From: Trifolium pratense
Lineage: Eukaryota; Streptophyta; Magnoliopsida; Fabales; Fabaceae
Reading direction: 5' to 3'
Assembly (NCBI RefSeq): GCF_020283565.1
Contig: NC_060062.1
Location: forward strand, 20,494,127-20,558,126
Length of the DNA stretch: 64,000 bases
Positions 43,212 through 56,116 of the stretch are shown here, piece by piece. The position numbers and the translations under genes were made by a program. The notes beneath the pieces were generated by a model, which saw nothing but the letters and a program-made list of their open reading frames with translations, searched no databases and was not told the origin of the DNA. Every line of letters starts with the position of its first letter. Position 1 is the first letter of the stretch.

Positions 43212-46200
43212 TCATCTCAAATGCAACATGAGTAACTCCGGATTTTCAATTAATTTTTTCCATTCGTTACAAAATCTTGCAACGGTTGCTCCATCCAAGA
43301 CTCTGTGATCCGCACCGATATTAACCTGGAAGCAGAAAAAAAATTCAGGTAATGCAGTTGCTTCATGTTCTAAACAACATTCATCTATAAAGTGGACATG
43401 CTAATTGCTAAGTCATGAACTATAAATATAATCATTGAAGATTATTGTAGTATCTTTCAAAATGTGGTTTTGACTTGTTCATACATCTAGTTGATGAATG
43501 TGAATATGCAAGACTTACAGTCATGAGTGATGCAGGATACACATTTCCATCATCAGTAAACTGTGGAACTTTCTGAATTCGACCGAGGGCAATAATAGAG
43601 ACTTCAGGCAGATTAAGAAGCGGGGAACCAAACTTTCCACCAATTGCTCCAATGTTACTCAAAGTGATTGTCCCGGCACATATATCCTCAGAACTTAACT
43701 TGTTATCTGAAGCCAATTGTTGCAACCTTGCTAGCTCTTTGGTTATCTTTTATGAACAAAGAAAATTAAATTGATAAGAACAATCTCTATATGTCTATGA
43801 AAAATGTTAAGACATATCATTTTCATATGTGCATTATTTTAACAATAATATGATTGTAAACTAACCTCTAATATGGAAAGATTCTGAACATTTTTTATAT
43901 TCGGCACAACTAGACCATGTGGTGTCGCCATGGCAATTCCAATGTTGTGCGAACCTGTATCAAATTAACCTATTGTGTCAAATATGGTAAGACACCAAGA
44001 CATCAAATTAACAGTCACGATTCTAGAATTGAATGATCACCGATTAGAAAAAGGTCCAACATCAACGACCTTTTTAAGCCCACTCGTAGCATGAGAACAA
44101 CATAAATATATATTGTGCTAAGAAACTGTGCAACTATTATCCTTGTGAACCACCCATGATTAAGACACTGAAAAAATCTTCTCAAAGACTCAAGTTTTTA
44201 TGTGGCAGAAATCTATATACATACTAACACTGTAGTTCAAGTTGAAGGTTATTTTGCATGCACGACACGGACCAAAGAGACAATAGGCTAATGAGTGCAA
44301 CCAGTTTAACCTCACCATGATATTTAAATCATATTTTATCTTTTCTTGAATACATGTTTTGACTAAGAAAAAAACCTTACATTCGCTCTTCAAAATTTCA
44401 AAGCAATCAACCTTCAAGGAAGGGGAAAAAAGTTTATGAATCATTCATCCAATTATATATAAGAACCAAACCTTTGAGGACGACTTCAAATGCATCCTCT
44501 TTGAAGCAACTGTTCACAGAGGGGTACTTGATGAGGGCCATTGATAGAGATTTGATTAATATTGGAAGGAAAGTGTGCTTGACATCTGGATAAGGATTAT
44601 TCTTTTGAAAAGATGTTTTGAGCTCCACTAGGGCATCACAGTTTATCTCGTCTACATAATGAAAATGCGGGACTTTGGCAGCCAGAGACATTGATTTTAC
44701 CATCGCTCTTTGGAATCCCCTACAAAAAGAAAAGAAAACAAAATATAATTAACTTTCTCATGACCAAGTTCTTGATAATTCAAATTCTACAACTTAGAGT
44801 AAAGGAAAACACTTTCATACTATTGCAACACTCTAGCTCATCACGGTTTTATAAAAACTAACATAAATCATAAATGACTAACAAATATCCATCCGCTTCT
44901 CATAAGAAATAGTAAAGAACCCGTTTGGTGGTCAGGAAAGGATAGTGACGTATATAACAAGAGAGTTGTATAAGGATAATATATGGGCATAATATGGTCT
45001 TATTCATATCACATGTTTCATGTGCACCAGATAAAGAAATTTTTTTATCCTATCCTCTAGTATAAGATTTTAACTAGAGATGCAAGATAGAATATGGTGA
45101 AAAGATTAGCTTATCATACTGTTGGCTCATCCAAACTAGATTGAGACATGATATGATAGCTTATCGTATATTGTTTCTCTTATCCTGGCCACCAAAAGGG
45201 TTCAAATCCATGTTTGCATTATTTTACCTAAGAGGAAGTATCGTGTCTTCAGAAGGCCTATCATATTTATTTTTTGCATCATAACTGTATTCTTCTGCTC
45301 GATGAACCTGTTCTCCAGAAGCAGCAGATGGAGTTTTAGTGATTCCTTTGTTGATGGCAAAATTGAGCACATCTTCTTTTAAAACCCTTCCATCTTTTCC
45401 AGTTCCACATACTTCATTTATATCTATACCATGCTCCTTTGCTAGACTCCTTACAGCAGGTGTTGATAGAACTCCGGCTTGTTTACCCTTTCCAATATCA
45501 GAATCTAGCTGCTTTATGTTTACTGAATCGTCAAAACTTGCTGTAGATGCTGACTCATTAACAAATATCTGGTCAGAATCAGGTGACTTAGCATTTTCTG
45601 AAACACCAAAATCCATTGAAGGACAAGCAGACTCATCAATTAATATCTTTACAAGGGTTGCTCCAACCTGAAATTTTACCCAAGCGAAGCTCAGATATAT
45701 CCGATAGCAATAATGTATAGTTGTTAATGAACAAAAACGATGCACAAATCCCTGGATATAATTCTCACCAAATGACTCCCTGTCAGCCCTTATTCCTATT
45801 TATGGGCAACATGTCGTATTTATTTCTTCTAACCATCGCAACCTAACTAATTAACTAAGCCTCTTAATGAACAGACCTATCATTATCTGTAGAGTGTAGC
45901 CTAACATCAAATAACCAAAACACTAATGCAAGATATAGGTTATTAAAGTATATCTTCCACAGTTAACAGGCTTTAAGACGTCAATCACTAAAAATAGGCC
46001 GTGGAAAGGCCCCATATATATTTATGTATTATTACCATATTTTTCCAATACACCAAAAAGTCTCGCATTGCTTAGGAATCGAGACTAATAATAGTTTATA
46101 AACACTGACTCTCTTCAACTCACTGGGGCACCTTTTACCTAATGACAAAACCGTGAGAACTCAAATAAAACCCAAAGCCGACAATACATCAGAAAAGCGA

Positions 46201-47181
46201 TGCAGCCGACTTGAGGTCAGAACATGTATCACCTTCCTATGTAATGCTCTTATGTAATCATAAAAAGCAGGCTTGGTGAATGAAATGCAGCCGACTTTCT
46301 TTCTGTTTTTCACTTGTTTCATTGGTTCACTTGCTTCCAATTCTCTCAAACAGTATCTATCAATCAACTTAAAAATACAACATTGAACTAAAGTCTAATC
46401 TCAAATGAGATATGTTTCAATCAACTTCTCCCAACCCCTCCCACACCAATGTACCCTAACAATTTCTAAATTGAAACTATAAACATCATCCTACTGAATT
46501 ATACCAACAGAGTGAAATTTAATATCTGACCTTTACAATGTCACCAGGACCATGAAGAATACTAGAAACTTTTCCTTTATACCGACTCGTAATTTCTATA
46601 GTAGCTTTATCACTTTGAACTTCACATAGTGGTTGGAAGTCTTCAACATAATCACCCTACCAATATGACACAATAAACCATTCATAATCATAAATACCAA
46701 TAAAATTTCATTGAAAATTGCATACATCAAAATTCAAATCAGTACTACACTTACCTCTTGGACATACCATTTGAGAAGTTCGCATTCAGCAATACCTTCA
46801 CCAGTCTGTGCCAAAGGAACTTCAACTATGTTCCCAACAGGAATATCCAACACAGATTGAGCAGAAAAACAATATCCTTTAACATGCTTAAAATTGAACT
46901 ACAAAACAGAAACTCAATAAATAAGTGCCATATTGAAATTCATCAAACTTGTTAATAATAATCATGCATGTTACTGATTAAGAAAAGGGAAGAAGAAAAA
47001 AAAAACTCACATCTATGTGAGAATTAGCTTTAGGTAACAGAAAAGAGTCAAAAGACCGTGAAACAGAGGAATGGTAAGAGGAGGAGGAGAACCCAGAAGA
47101 GAAACTCTCAGAAGCAGAAAGATGGAACAATCTCCGGGTATAGATCAAAGCTCTTCTCTGGCAAATTCGGGTACTCAGCAT
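43212..47181 (-). CDS. Branched-chain 2-oxoacid dehydrogenase E2, dihydrolipoyl acyltransferase (519 aa)
   Basis: Eight exons on the minus strand: 47011-47181, 46755-46898, 46531-46656, 45228-45667, 44472-44719, 43866-43954, 43519-43746 and 43212-43325. All introns are GT-AG and the 1560 nt stay in frame. Start [10 protein letters not shown] is a Ser/Arg-rich mitochondrial presequence (about 60 aa). Lipoyl domain: [13 protein letters not shown]...SDKATIE with the lipoyl Lys. Peripheral subunit-binding domain: [33 protein letters not shown]. Catalytic domain: [13 protein letters not shown] to [13 protein letters not shown] with the catalytic His and Asp. It transfers branched acyl groups from E1 to CoA in Leu/Ile/Val breakdown in the mitochondrial matrix. 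It resembles Arabidopsis At3g06850 (DIN3/LTA1) and appears intact. Confidence 0.94.
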
Positions 47182-47608
47182 CTTTGAAACGATGAAGTGA
47201 GACAAAAAGGGATTTTTGTTTTATTTTAAGGTTGTGTGTATGTTTGATTGTGTTAATGATGTTTGTGAGGGTGAAAAAAACAGGGAGTTTGAAAATGAGA
47301 AGAGACGTTTGGAAGTGAAACTGAGAGGTGTTTTGTTTTTTGGGTTTGGTTTGGTTTGGATTTGGAGTGAGCAGAGTACAATACATTGCATGCTGACAAG
47401 TTGCTGACTGGAGGATAGTGATAATGAAGTGTTTGTCTGTTTGTTGAAACTTTGATATGGGTCATCATGGGATGTAAAGATAAGGACCGATTAAAATATT
47501 AAACACATAAGTTATCCTGTTTGGATGGGATCATGACTTTCATGAGTTATTTGAATTAATTAAACAAATAGATAGAGCAGCAAAAGACGATTTAAATACA
47601 TTAGGCTC
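47182..47608. other. E2 gene upstream region
   Basis: 5' UTR and promoter side of the E2 gene. GA/TC-rich sequence around 47265-47320 could be a pyrimidine-rich leader on the minus strand. Nothing more specific was identified. Confidence 0.4.
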
Positions 47609-47770
47609 AATAACAAATCAAATGATTTTCAATTTTTATAAAAATATTTATGGATGATCTATACAATATAAATTTTCAATTCAACGGTGGATTTTGTAAA
47701 ATTCGTATTCGTTATAGTGTTTTCGGTGACTTGTGAATGATGCACAACTTGAGAGACTTGTGCACCATAG
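47609..47770 (+). repeat. Half copy of the 53.2 kb foldback MITE
   Basis: Sequence from CAAATCAAATGATTTTCAAT through CAACGGTGGATTTTGTAAAA and TTCGTATTCGTTATA to TTGTGCACCAT matches the right arm of the element at 53210-53575. The left arm is missing. Confidence 0.7.
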
Positions 47771-48216
47771 AATTTGCCGTTTTTGTTATGGTGAATTGTT
47801 AAAAAGAATTTAAGTTTGAGAATAATTTTTAATTATATTTTACTTATGACGATAACACTCACAATATTTTTATTTTTAAAAATTATGTAGATTATATTTA
47901 AGCATCAACGTGAGACATTTTTTGCGAATTAAATCAGCCTGTTTAGTCAATATTTTTAGTATGAAGAATTTGTGTAGGTTTTTTTTTTTTTTGAATCAAG
48001 AATTTGTGTAGGTTTAGTAAGTTCAATAGCGCTTATAGTTTATTGAACTATAACTATTCAATTAACGTGACATTTTTTAGACGAACTAGTACAAAAAAAA
48101 AAAAAAATTAAACATAATTGCTTTGATATAGAATTGGTTTTTGAACTAAAATTACTTCTACTATAAAAAAGCAAACATCATAAAAATCTCATCAAACCAA
48201 ATTTGACCATTTTAAA

Positions 48217-49357
48217 TAGAGCTGTCAAAGGGGTCGGCCCGGTCCAGCCCGACCCGGCCCGAGGGGGCCCGTTCATATAAAGGGGCTGGCCCGGCCTGGC
48301 CCGTTAACTTCGTGGCCCAGCCCGACTAGCCCGGCCCAATAAGTAAAAGCCTATATGGTCCGATGGACCGGCCCACTAATTTTCAGTTTTTTTTTTTGAA
48401 AAAAAAAACAGATTCTAGTACTAAATTTATTTTATATCTAAATATCCCTATATTTTCTCACATAATCTCCCAAACAATAATATCATCCTCTTTATCCTCA
48501 TCAAACAAACAAACAAATCTCTAACAAATAATCTCATCATAATCCAAAAAGTTTTTTGTCATATTATTATTATTATTATTAGCGGCCAGTGTCAGTTTGT
48601 GTGATCCACATTTTCTATTTTGCCTTATGTTTTGGTGAGTTTGTTAATAAAAGATTTTTACAGCTAAAAAAAAAGACGCGTCTTATGTTATGGTGAGTTT
48701 GTTAATAAAAGTTTTTTGCTGGCCAAAAAAAAAATTAAGGGTATTGTTGTTATTATGAAAAGTTCACACCAAATTTTTTTGTATCCTCTTTATACATAGG
48801 TATAGATTTCCACCTCGTATCTCAGTATTTTATATCTACTTCTAATATAATCAAATTAATTACTACCAAAGTTACTAATTTATCCTTAGTAGTTTTAACT
48901 ATATTCCAAGTTTTATATCCTTCATTGTAATTTCACAACAAAAAAATATAGAAAGAATATAAGATAAATACAATAAAAACATGATATGCTTAGAAATATG
49001 AATAAAACAGATTATAGATAGGAACAAAACACAAATAATAACAATAAAACGATAATTTGTTTTAAAAAAAATAATAAAACGACAAAACTAATAAAAAAAG
49101 ATTATATATAATTTATGCGTAAAAATAGGATCAAAATATAACAATAAAAAAATTATAGAATTTTTTAAAATATTTTTTAAATTTTTTAAGGGGCCGGCCC
49201 AGAAGCCCGTGGGCCGGCCCATGACGGCCCATGAAAAAGCCTGGCCCGATAAGGTCTGGCCCGATAAGGCCCGGCCCGCTAAAGTCTGGCCTGATAAGAT
49301 CTGGCCCGATAGGCCTAATAGGCCGGCCCAATAGCCCGACCCATTTTGACAGCTCTA
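48217..49357. mobile_element. Non-autonomous hAT element (1141 bp) with GGCCCGGCCC arms
   Basis: Perfect ends TAGAGCTGTCAAA and TTTTGACAGCTCTA and a perfect 8-bp duplication ATTTTAAA (48209-48216, 49358-49365). Subterminal GC-rich blocks (GGCCCGGCC, GATAAGGCCC) are in inverted arrangement. The AT-rich centre carries a short imperfect duplication around GTGAGTTTGTTAATAAAAG (48634 and 48692) and an ATT microsatellite (about 48563-48580). No transposase. Confidence 0.9.
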
Positions 49358-49365
49358 ATTTTAAA

Positions 49366-49617
49366 GATGTTTTCTCTTCCCACCTCCATGAATCTTTTAT
49401 ACCCTCAATATTCCAATTTTACCCTTGCAGAAAAATTCGGTTTGTAGAAACCAAATTTTTTCTAGTGCAAATTCAGAGTAAATTTCGGTTTTTAGAAACC
49501 GAAATTTGTTTTCAAGGCAAAAAAAAAATTCGGTTTCTACAAACCGAAGTTTTTTCAAAGGCAAAATTAGAAATTCAGGGGAGATAAAAGATTCACGGGG
49601 TGGGAAGAGAAAACATC
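49366..49617. mobile_element. Mutator-like MITE (252 bp), related to the 57.3 kb MULE
   Basis: Ends GATGTTTTCTCTTCCCACC, mirrored at the right as GGTGGGAAGAGAAAACATC. The flanks AATTTTAAA and CATTTTCAA match 7 of 9. The interior has four phrases of the type TTCGGTTT(C)TA...AAACCGAA. The TIR is close to that of the large MULE (GATATTTTCTCT...CTTTTATACC), so it may be mobilised by the same transposase. An hAT element ends exactly at its left border. Confidence 0.72.
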
Positions 49618-51184
49618 CATTTTCAATTCAAATTGAACACAAATTTAAGCCTCATTGTATCCTACATGGAAAAAAAAAAATCAAATCAACCATAAGTCCA
49701 TACATGTTGCAAGGCTGAAAATGTTGTTTAGTAATTATAAGCAACACTTGGGAACATGCAAGGCTAATAAAAGAAAGGTAAAAGATAAGTAACAATTTAT
49801 ACTTTTTAGATTACACATCTATAACAAAATTTACCTTCCTCAACTTGGACTTTAAGACAAAAGAGAAGTTACTTTGTTTTTGCAAAGCTTTAAGGAAAGT
49901 TGTGTCATGTTGATGTTCTTCTCAATACACACATAACATTAATCTGTCTTAGGCCAAACAAGTCTCTTAAACACGTTAGAAGTGTCATATAGAAGCATAA
50001 GAGATTTGTCAAGACTATGTAGTGAGTAGTCAAGAGAGGTCTAATAGTGCAACCATTAACTAATTCACTTGCAAATATTTATTGTGCTCATAAAAAATCT
50101 CATCCGCATTTTAAAATCATATTGAAAACTCAAATCAATCAATTTTGTCATATCCACTGTATATTGGGTTGGGCTGCATTTGTATGGGCCATATGGTTAT
50201 TGTGAAACAACGTATCTACCGACTAGTGTATAGCTTCTTTCTTTTCGCACCCCACAGTTTTCACGTCCCCGTCCCTAATTATTATTACACATTTTACACA
50301 TTCAGATTCAGATTTTAGAATCTGAATACCCCTTATAAATAGTTTGAATCCTCTTGTGGAAAAATGAAATTTTAAATTTTTACATATCCTAATTTTTAGT
50401 ATGAAGAATTTGATTCTAAATCCGAAATTTAGAATCATATCCAAATATTCATCTTCAATAAGATTTACTGTATCTTTGATCATTATGGGAGCAATAGCTC
50501 TCAAATTGACCGCTTTAATCCATGCCGCCTCTTTCACTAGCTATTCCTTCAGTCATAGCTTCTCAATCTACAAGAAGCAATAACATAAGCAGTTATTAAT
50601 GCCTAACGGTGAATTTTTTACACATTCATATGAGAAAAAAAATCCTTAAATTTTATTTTGGAACAAAAGGGGTTCAAAGTTCAAACCATATATAGGAACA
50701 TTCAAATTCTAAAATTTGGATGTGTAAAATTAATTGTTTTCCTTGGTAAACCAAAAAATATATATTAATTGTTTGCCTTCCAGATTTTAAAATCCAAAAG
50801 GAGTGATAAAATAATTTAGCGGGGAGGTGTGACACTAGAAACGTGTGTTGGGTTTCAAGTATGAGTGATTAAGTCGCACATTGACTGTGAATAAGATGAA
50901 TGTTAGATTTAAAATAGAGGTGAAATGTATACTTATATGTCTTATGGCTTTGGATGAAATTTGGATGAAGACTTTGGCCCTCTTTGTATAAAATTAAAAT
51001 TATGGCTATAAACTTAAAGGAAATAAAAGAAGGATGCATGTTTGCAGACTTGGATCCGAAATTTAAATAGTAAATTTCAACCGACATCACATTTTATATG
51101 CACGGTTGGGGTTCAAATTCCATGTGGATTGTGGTTTGCTTATTTTAATTGGACGACTCGAAGCAAGTTGGCCTAGTCACCATT
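49618..51184. other. Intergenic, with TRIM-like scrap
   Basis: No gene is supported. 50836-50960 (GTGTTGGGTTTCAAGTATGA...CTTATGGCTTTGGATG) resembles the repeat at 56466-56590 and is probably a decayed short LTR. GAATCTGAATACC and AAATTTAGAATC phrases near 50300-50450 are locally repeated. Otherwise AT-rich. Confidence 0.45.
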
Positions 51185-51193
51185 TTCCACCAA

Positions 51194-51360
51194 GAGTTTA
51201 ATTGTTGTGTATTGTCGGTGTAAATTATTTTTACACATACATCCAATGAAGCGTTGTCACGTCATTTAATGAATGTGACACATCATGTGTTTTTAATGAA
51301 CATACATGATATGTCAGTTTATTATTGGACGCATGTGCAAAATAACTTTAGACCGATTCT
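51194..51360. mobile_element. Mutator-like MITE (167 bp), family of 20270-20453
   Basis: Left arm GAGTTTAATTGTTGTG..GTCGGTGTAAATTATTTT as in the 20 kb copy; the right arm ATTGGACGCATGTGCAAAAT continues to a shortened end. Flanks TTCCACCAA and TTCCAACAA (8 of 9). Confidence 0.68.
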
Positions 51361-52101
51361 TTCCAACAATCAGTCCATGACCATGACCTGCAAGCACCCG
51401 CTTGAAAGATGATAGGGTATGCTGCTTGGTTGGTTGGTTGGTTTTATTTTATGAAAAGTGTATGTTGGGAAAAGGACAAACCTAAAGTGTTTTACCATTG
51501 TAGTAACTGTTGTTACTTTTTTTTTTTTGGTACAACTGTTGTTACTATTATCTCTAGTCAATATTAAAGACTAAATAAAATATTAGACTCATATTAACAT
51601 GGTTCTTTCTACCACTCACATAGTCCAAAAAACTCAGTCACTATGCATTGTTTCCTTTCACCTAATTAAAAGCTCACACAAAAGTTAAATGCGACTGGGC
51701 ACTACTCATTCATTCTTTTTAACCATGATAGAGATCGGTAGATGGATAAATATATCACAGTACCAAAGCCAAATAAATAACTGCCACACCAAACCAAAAC
51801 CACATCAATTCCCACTACACGACAAAATACTTCTATTTTCCAACCCTAAAAAAAATTCATAAAACAAATAATAAGTGTGTACGTGGCAGTAAATTAGCAA
51901 AAACAGTCAAATCTTCGTCCTTTGTTACTGCTACATAGCTGTAGTGGGCCCCACTATACTCTCTTTTCGTACTATTCCATCTTCTCCTTCTTCTTTTTTT
52001 TTTTCCTATTTATGTTATGTTATTACCATTTTTTCATTCACTACCACCAACTTAGTGAACAATTTAATAGTGACACCACAATACAAAAATATAATCATAG
52101 A
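51361..52101. other. Promoter region of the FLZ gene
   Basis: Includes a CT-rich tract (51958-52007, TTCTCCTTCTTCTTTTTT) typical of plant 5' leaders near the start of transcription. A TATA box is not obvious. A (TTGG)n run near 51429-51441 is a microsatellite. Confidence 0.45.
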
Positions 52102-52143
52102 ATGAAATATGGTTGGTCTTGGTGTTGTGTTAGAAGAAGCTGA
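52102..52143 (+). promoter_or_regulatory. Overlapping uORF at the FLZ start
   Basis: ATG at 52102, 7 nt before the FLZ ATG and in another frame, opens a 13-codon frame ending TGA at 52141-52143. Scanning ribosomes that start here would miss the main start. Regulatory effect is inferred. Confidence 0.45.
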
Positions 52144-52697
52144 ACCAAAGAAAAATAGTAGCATCAACATCAACAAGAAAAACACTCATCAAGTTATTAA
52201 CAAAACCACTATGAATATGCTTACCACTATCAACAACAACAACAACAAAAATTCTTCACTTTCTTATCCTTCTTCTCACCATTTTCCTTTTCAGAAATCT
52301 ACTTTTCTTGACCATTGTTTTCTATGCAACAACAAGCTCTTACCTGAGAAAGATATCTACATGTACAAGTAAGTTCTTAGAACCAAAATATTTTCACTTT
52401 TTTATTTTATCTCATATAGTTTAGATCTTATAATGCATAATAAACCAGATCTTTTAATATTAATATGTTACTATGTACCCAAAAAAAAAAATTAATATGT
52501 TACTTGAATTTTGTATTATTATTATTATTTTTTTTTTTGTCATGTTGACACATTTATTTATATTTATTTACTATATGAATATTATTTATTACAGAGGGGA
52601 CAGAGCATTTTGTAGTGTGGATTGTAGGTGCAAGCATATTTTAAGGGACGAGGAAGAGGCTATTGAGAAGAAGAAATGTTCTTTGGAATTGGATTAG
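52109..52697 (+). CDS. FLZ (FCS-like zinc finger, DUF581) protein, 120 aa
   Basis: Two exons, 52109-52368 and 52595-52697, with a GT-AG intron that splits the zinc-finger coding region (TACAA/GTAAGT ... TTACAG/AGGGG), in frame over 363 nt. The FLZ domain is at about 68-110: FLDHCFLCNNKLLPEKDIYMYKG, then DRAFCSVDCR, giving the C-x2-C...C-x3-C ligand set. The N-terminal half is Asn/Ser-rich and disordered. FLZ proteins are plant-specific adaptors that bind the SnRK1 kinase via this domain. Short but normal for the family. An overlapping upstream ATG (52102) may reduce translation. Confidence 0.93.
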
Positions 52698-53205
52698 AGG
52701 GTTTTTTTTTTTTTTTTTGAAGAGTGACACTAGAAATGGGGTGGAGGGAATTTTTTTAGGGATGGTATTGGTAATCCAGTTTTTCACCCATGGTTTAAGT
52801 TTTGTAATGACCTAAGGACCCTTTGTCCTTTATTTTGCTTCCTAGTATGAAGCCAAAATGTCCTTTCACAATTTAATTATTTTGGGTCCATCCAGTAATA
52901 TGAGGGGCATTCTTTATGGTTGTGGTGGTTCTTACTATGCTTTCACTTTTTTTCTTTTGGTACAAAATGCTTTAACTTTCTTTTTAGTGTATTTATGCTT
53001 TTACTTTATTGCCCATATCATAGAGAAATACTTGCCATTTTTATTTTAAGTTTTTTTTTTTTTTACTGTGAAATATTGAGGATATTTATGGTATATATGG
53101 TAGACTTTGTTTAATATGCACGAGTAAATTATAGTATCATATACAAGTATGTTTTCTACGGTCATATCAATAAGTCGGCTTTGGCTAACATGGAAGACTT
53201 CACTA
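52698..53205. other. FLZ 3' flank
   Basis: Poly-T run (52705-52720) and AT-rich text, probably 3' UTR and intergenic. No further gene. Confidence 0.4.
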
Positions 53206-53209
53206 AGTC

Positions 53210-53575
53210 TTCCATGGTGCACAAGTTTTGAATATTATTATAACGAATACGAATTTTATAAAATCTACCGTTGGATTGAAAGTTTATATAATATAGATCA
53301 TCCATAAATTTTAAAAAAAAAATTAAAAATTATTTGATATGTTATTGAGACTCATCAAAATTAACGGTATTCAATTAAAATTCATAAACCGTTAATTTTG
53401 ATGGGTCACAATAACATATCAAATAATTTTCAATTTTTTTAAAAAAAATTATGGACGATCTATATAATATAAACTTTTAATCCAACGGTGGATTTTGTAA
53501 AATTCGTATTCGTTATAATAATACCAGCAACTTGTGCATGGTGCACAATTTGTGCTACTTGTGCACATTAGAAGT
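53210..53575. repeat. Foldback MITE with about 165-bp arms
   Basis: The left arm (ATTATTATAACGAATACG, GATCATCCATAAATTTT, TTATTTGATATGTTATTG, CAAAATTAACGGT) is mirrored almost base for base by the right arm (ACCGTTAATTTTGAT, AATAACATATCAAATAA, TTATGGACGATC, CGTATTCGTTATAATAAT). The loop is only about 20 bp. The ends carry TGGTGCACAA. An isolated right arm is at 47609-47770. A transcript would form a long hairpin able to give siRNAs. Confidence 0.82.
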
Positions 53576-55842
53576 AGCCCAATAAGTCACAATATATCAC
53601 ATTTGATCTAATGGTAAGATTTATTAATTAATCAAATTATGGAAACATATTTGTGTATAGTAAAGATTTGGTTCACTTGTACATTATAGAATTGAACTCT
53701 TTGTGGTGTGGTTGTTAATTCAGTTGAATTGAAACTTGAAATGTGATTTATTTTGTCAATTTTTATTTAGGAAATTCTATGATAGGTATCTTATTTAGAT
53801 ATATGTGTCGGTACATCTGCTGATATGAATAATTCTGATAGTTTTACGAATAATGTTTATTAACTTTAAATTTTTTTAGAATTATCTACGTCGACAATTT
53901 ACCGTATATATCCGAAGATAATTAGGATTGAGAAGTTAATTTGTGCCCCTGGTAGATGTTGTACGATTCTTTGAAGTTATAGGACTTGATAGAGGTGTTT
54001 GTTTTGAACCAAAATGACAATAATCCACACACAACAACTGATCACAAGTTTTTGCATGCAGGGTATATACAATACTAAAATATTTACAATTTGGCCAAGT
54101 AGTACACATTTGATATTTATATTTCACAAGGGTACACCTGATCATCAGGAGCATATAAATGTCTACAAATCAAACTATATGTGCATATTTTACTGGTTTA
54201 GTGTTTAGTAACATGCATGTACATGTTAATTTGATGTTCTAGATATCATAAAATAGTTCCAATTGGCAATAGAATTTAGTTTACGTTAATGTATGTATTA
54301 GTTGGCTTCAATACTAATTAATCCCTGAAAAGCAAGTTGGCAATGCTATGGTCGGTTGTCCATTAGCTAGATATATAAAGAACTACAAATTGTGTTAATA
54401 GAACATTTTCATGACATTTGGATCACATTTTGTGAGCCTGAGCAAATCTTGAAACTATTTTTTAGGGAAAGCTTAGGAAAGAATATTATAATTTGTAGTG
54501 AAGTTTGTCTGACATGTTTCAATTAATAATAAAACTGTGATTGATTCTGTTTGAGAGATACTTCATGCATCCCAACTCAGACATAAGGGAAAATTTTCAT
54601 ATTTTTTATGATTCAAAATATTAGTAAATTCTAACAGAATTTCATGCTTTGAAAAATAATAATTGTTCAGGTAGAATACTATATGAAGAGGATTTTTAAT
54701 TTAAATATTATTACGACACTCAAAAATATTAAATAGGTTAAATAATATTCTTTAATTAGTATATATTCTTAGACTAAAAAGAGTGTATATTTCAATAGAA
54801 AAAGTAATAAAATATATTCAAATAAAATGTATAGTCTGAGTTGGATAGTTCAACTTACTTGAACTAAACGTTAAAGAGTTTGAAATGTTAAATAAATAGT
54901 TTGGGTTGGATAGTTTAACTTATTTGAACTAAATAGTTTGACTTTGAAATGTTAAATAAAGGATTGGAATCGGAACTGTGATGAAGGAAAACATAATTGA
55001 CAAATAACTAATATACTACTAATATTTATTTATAAAAAAAATTACTTTTCTAGTTAATGTAAATAAAACATAATATCAGTCCAATGAATTATGTTTGTGT
55101 TTTGAGTATTATTTCAAAATTTGAAGTCACTCATTACCTTGTTTTGCATCCCTTGTATAGAAATGTGTGATATCAGCTTGTAATAATAATAGGAGAGAAC
55201 TTCTAGTGCGCATATGATTGGAATTGGATTATCTAAAGTTGAATTTTTCTATATTTTCAGCATTTAGAAAAAATTTAAGGGTACTTTCATCTTTATAATA
55301 TAGTACATAAATATGTTTATACTGTAACATTTTCTCTTTTATAATAATTTTTTTACTACGTGTAGAAGAATTTAGAGCATTAAACGTAAAAAACCCAAAT
55401 CCCATATTATTGGACCAAAAAGTGTGATTTAAGTATAAATCTTCCCTTTAGTCAAAAAAAAACAAGAAGAAGAAAAGAGTATAAATCTTCCCATTTGCGC
55501 CTCCCACACGATTGGCTTTGCAAAATTTTTGCTTATATTATCTTAGGAAAGCCAAAAATAATGATTTTGAGCTGCTTTCACCAAGTTTGTTCAAGTCTTA
55601 TCTTAAAATCGGATGCAGATTTCCTGCGGTAATTTTTCACAAAATTTTCACACAGTTTTAAATCTGGACCGTTGAGTATAGATCGAACGGTCTAGATCAA
55701 CGCAATTAATAAATCACATGAAACAATCTCTACCACACGTTTTTGATCAGATGGCTGTAATGCAAAACCGCGTGGAAACTGTGTCAAAATAAACTTCAAG
55801 ATATCTGTTTCCCTTAAAATCCACTACATGCCTCAAGAGTTA
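53576..55842. other. Intergenic, no gene; local tandem repeat
   Basis: AT-rich throughout. 54835-54960 holds two copies of a roughly 65-bp phrase containing GTTGGATAGTTCAACTTACT. Frames are chance. CACACAGTTTTA/AAACTGTGTCAAAAT near 55650 and 55780 are weakly inverted, possibly an old MITE. Confidence 0.5.
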
Positions 55843-56116
55843 CTCGTTCCGTCCTTAATTATAAGCATTTTTTCAAACATAAAATTTGTCCCTAAATATA
55901 AGCTCATTTTCAATTTCCTAAACACATTTATTATTATTTTTCCAGACATAACCCTACTTTACGTTGAAAACCGAAAAGTCAACTACAAATACATCTTTTC
56001 ACCAAGGACAATTTAGTAATTGTAACATCTAAAAAGTATACATTAATTACACTACCAACTTTTCTTAATATGCGTGAAAAACACCAAGAGGTGTTTATAA
56101 TAAGAGACGGAGGGAG
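55843..56116. mobile_element. Stowaway MITE (274 bp)
   Basis: Ends CTCGTTCCGTCCTTAATTAT and GTTTATAATAAGAGACGGAG...GGGAG with TA on both sides (55841-55842, 56117-56118). Confidence 0.82.

Noticed and set aside
49131..49718. Gly/Pro- and Lys-rich ORFs on both strands
   Set aside because: Readings of the GGCCCG arms of the hAT element and the MITE repeats.
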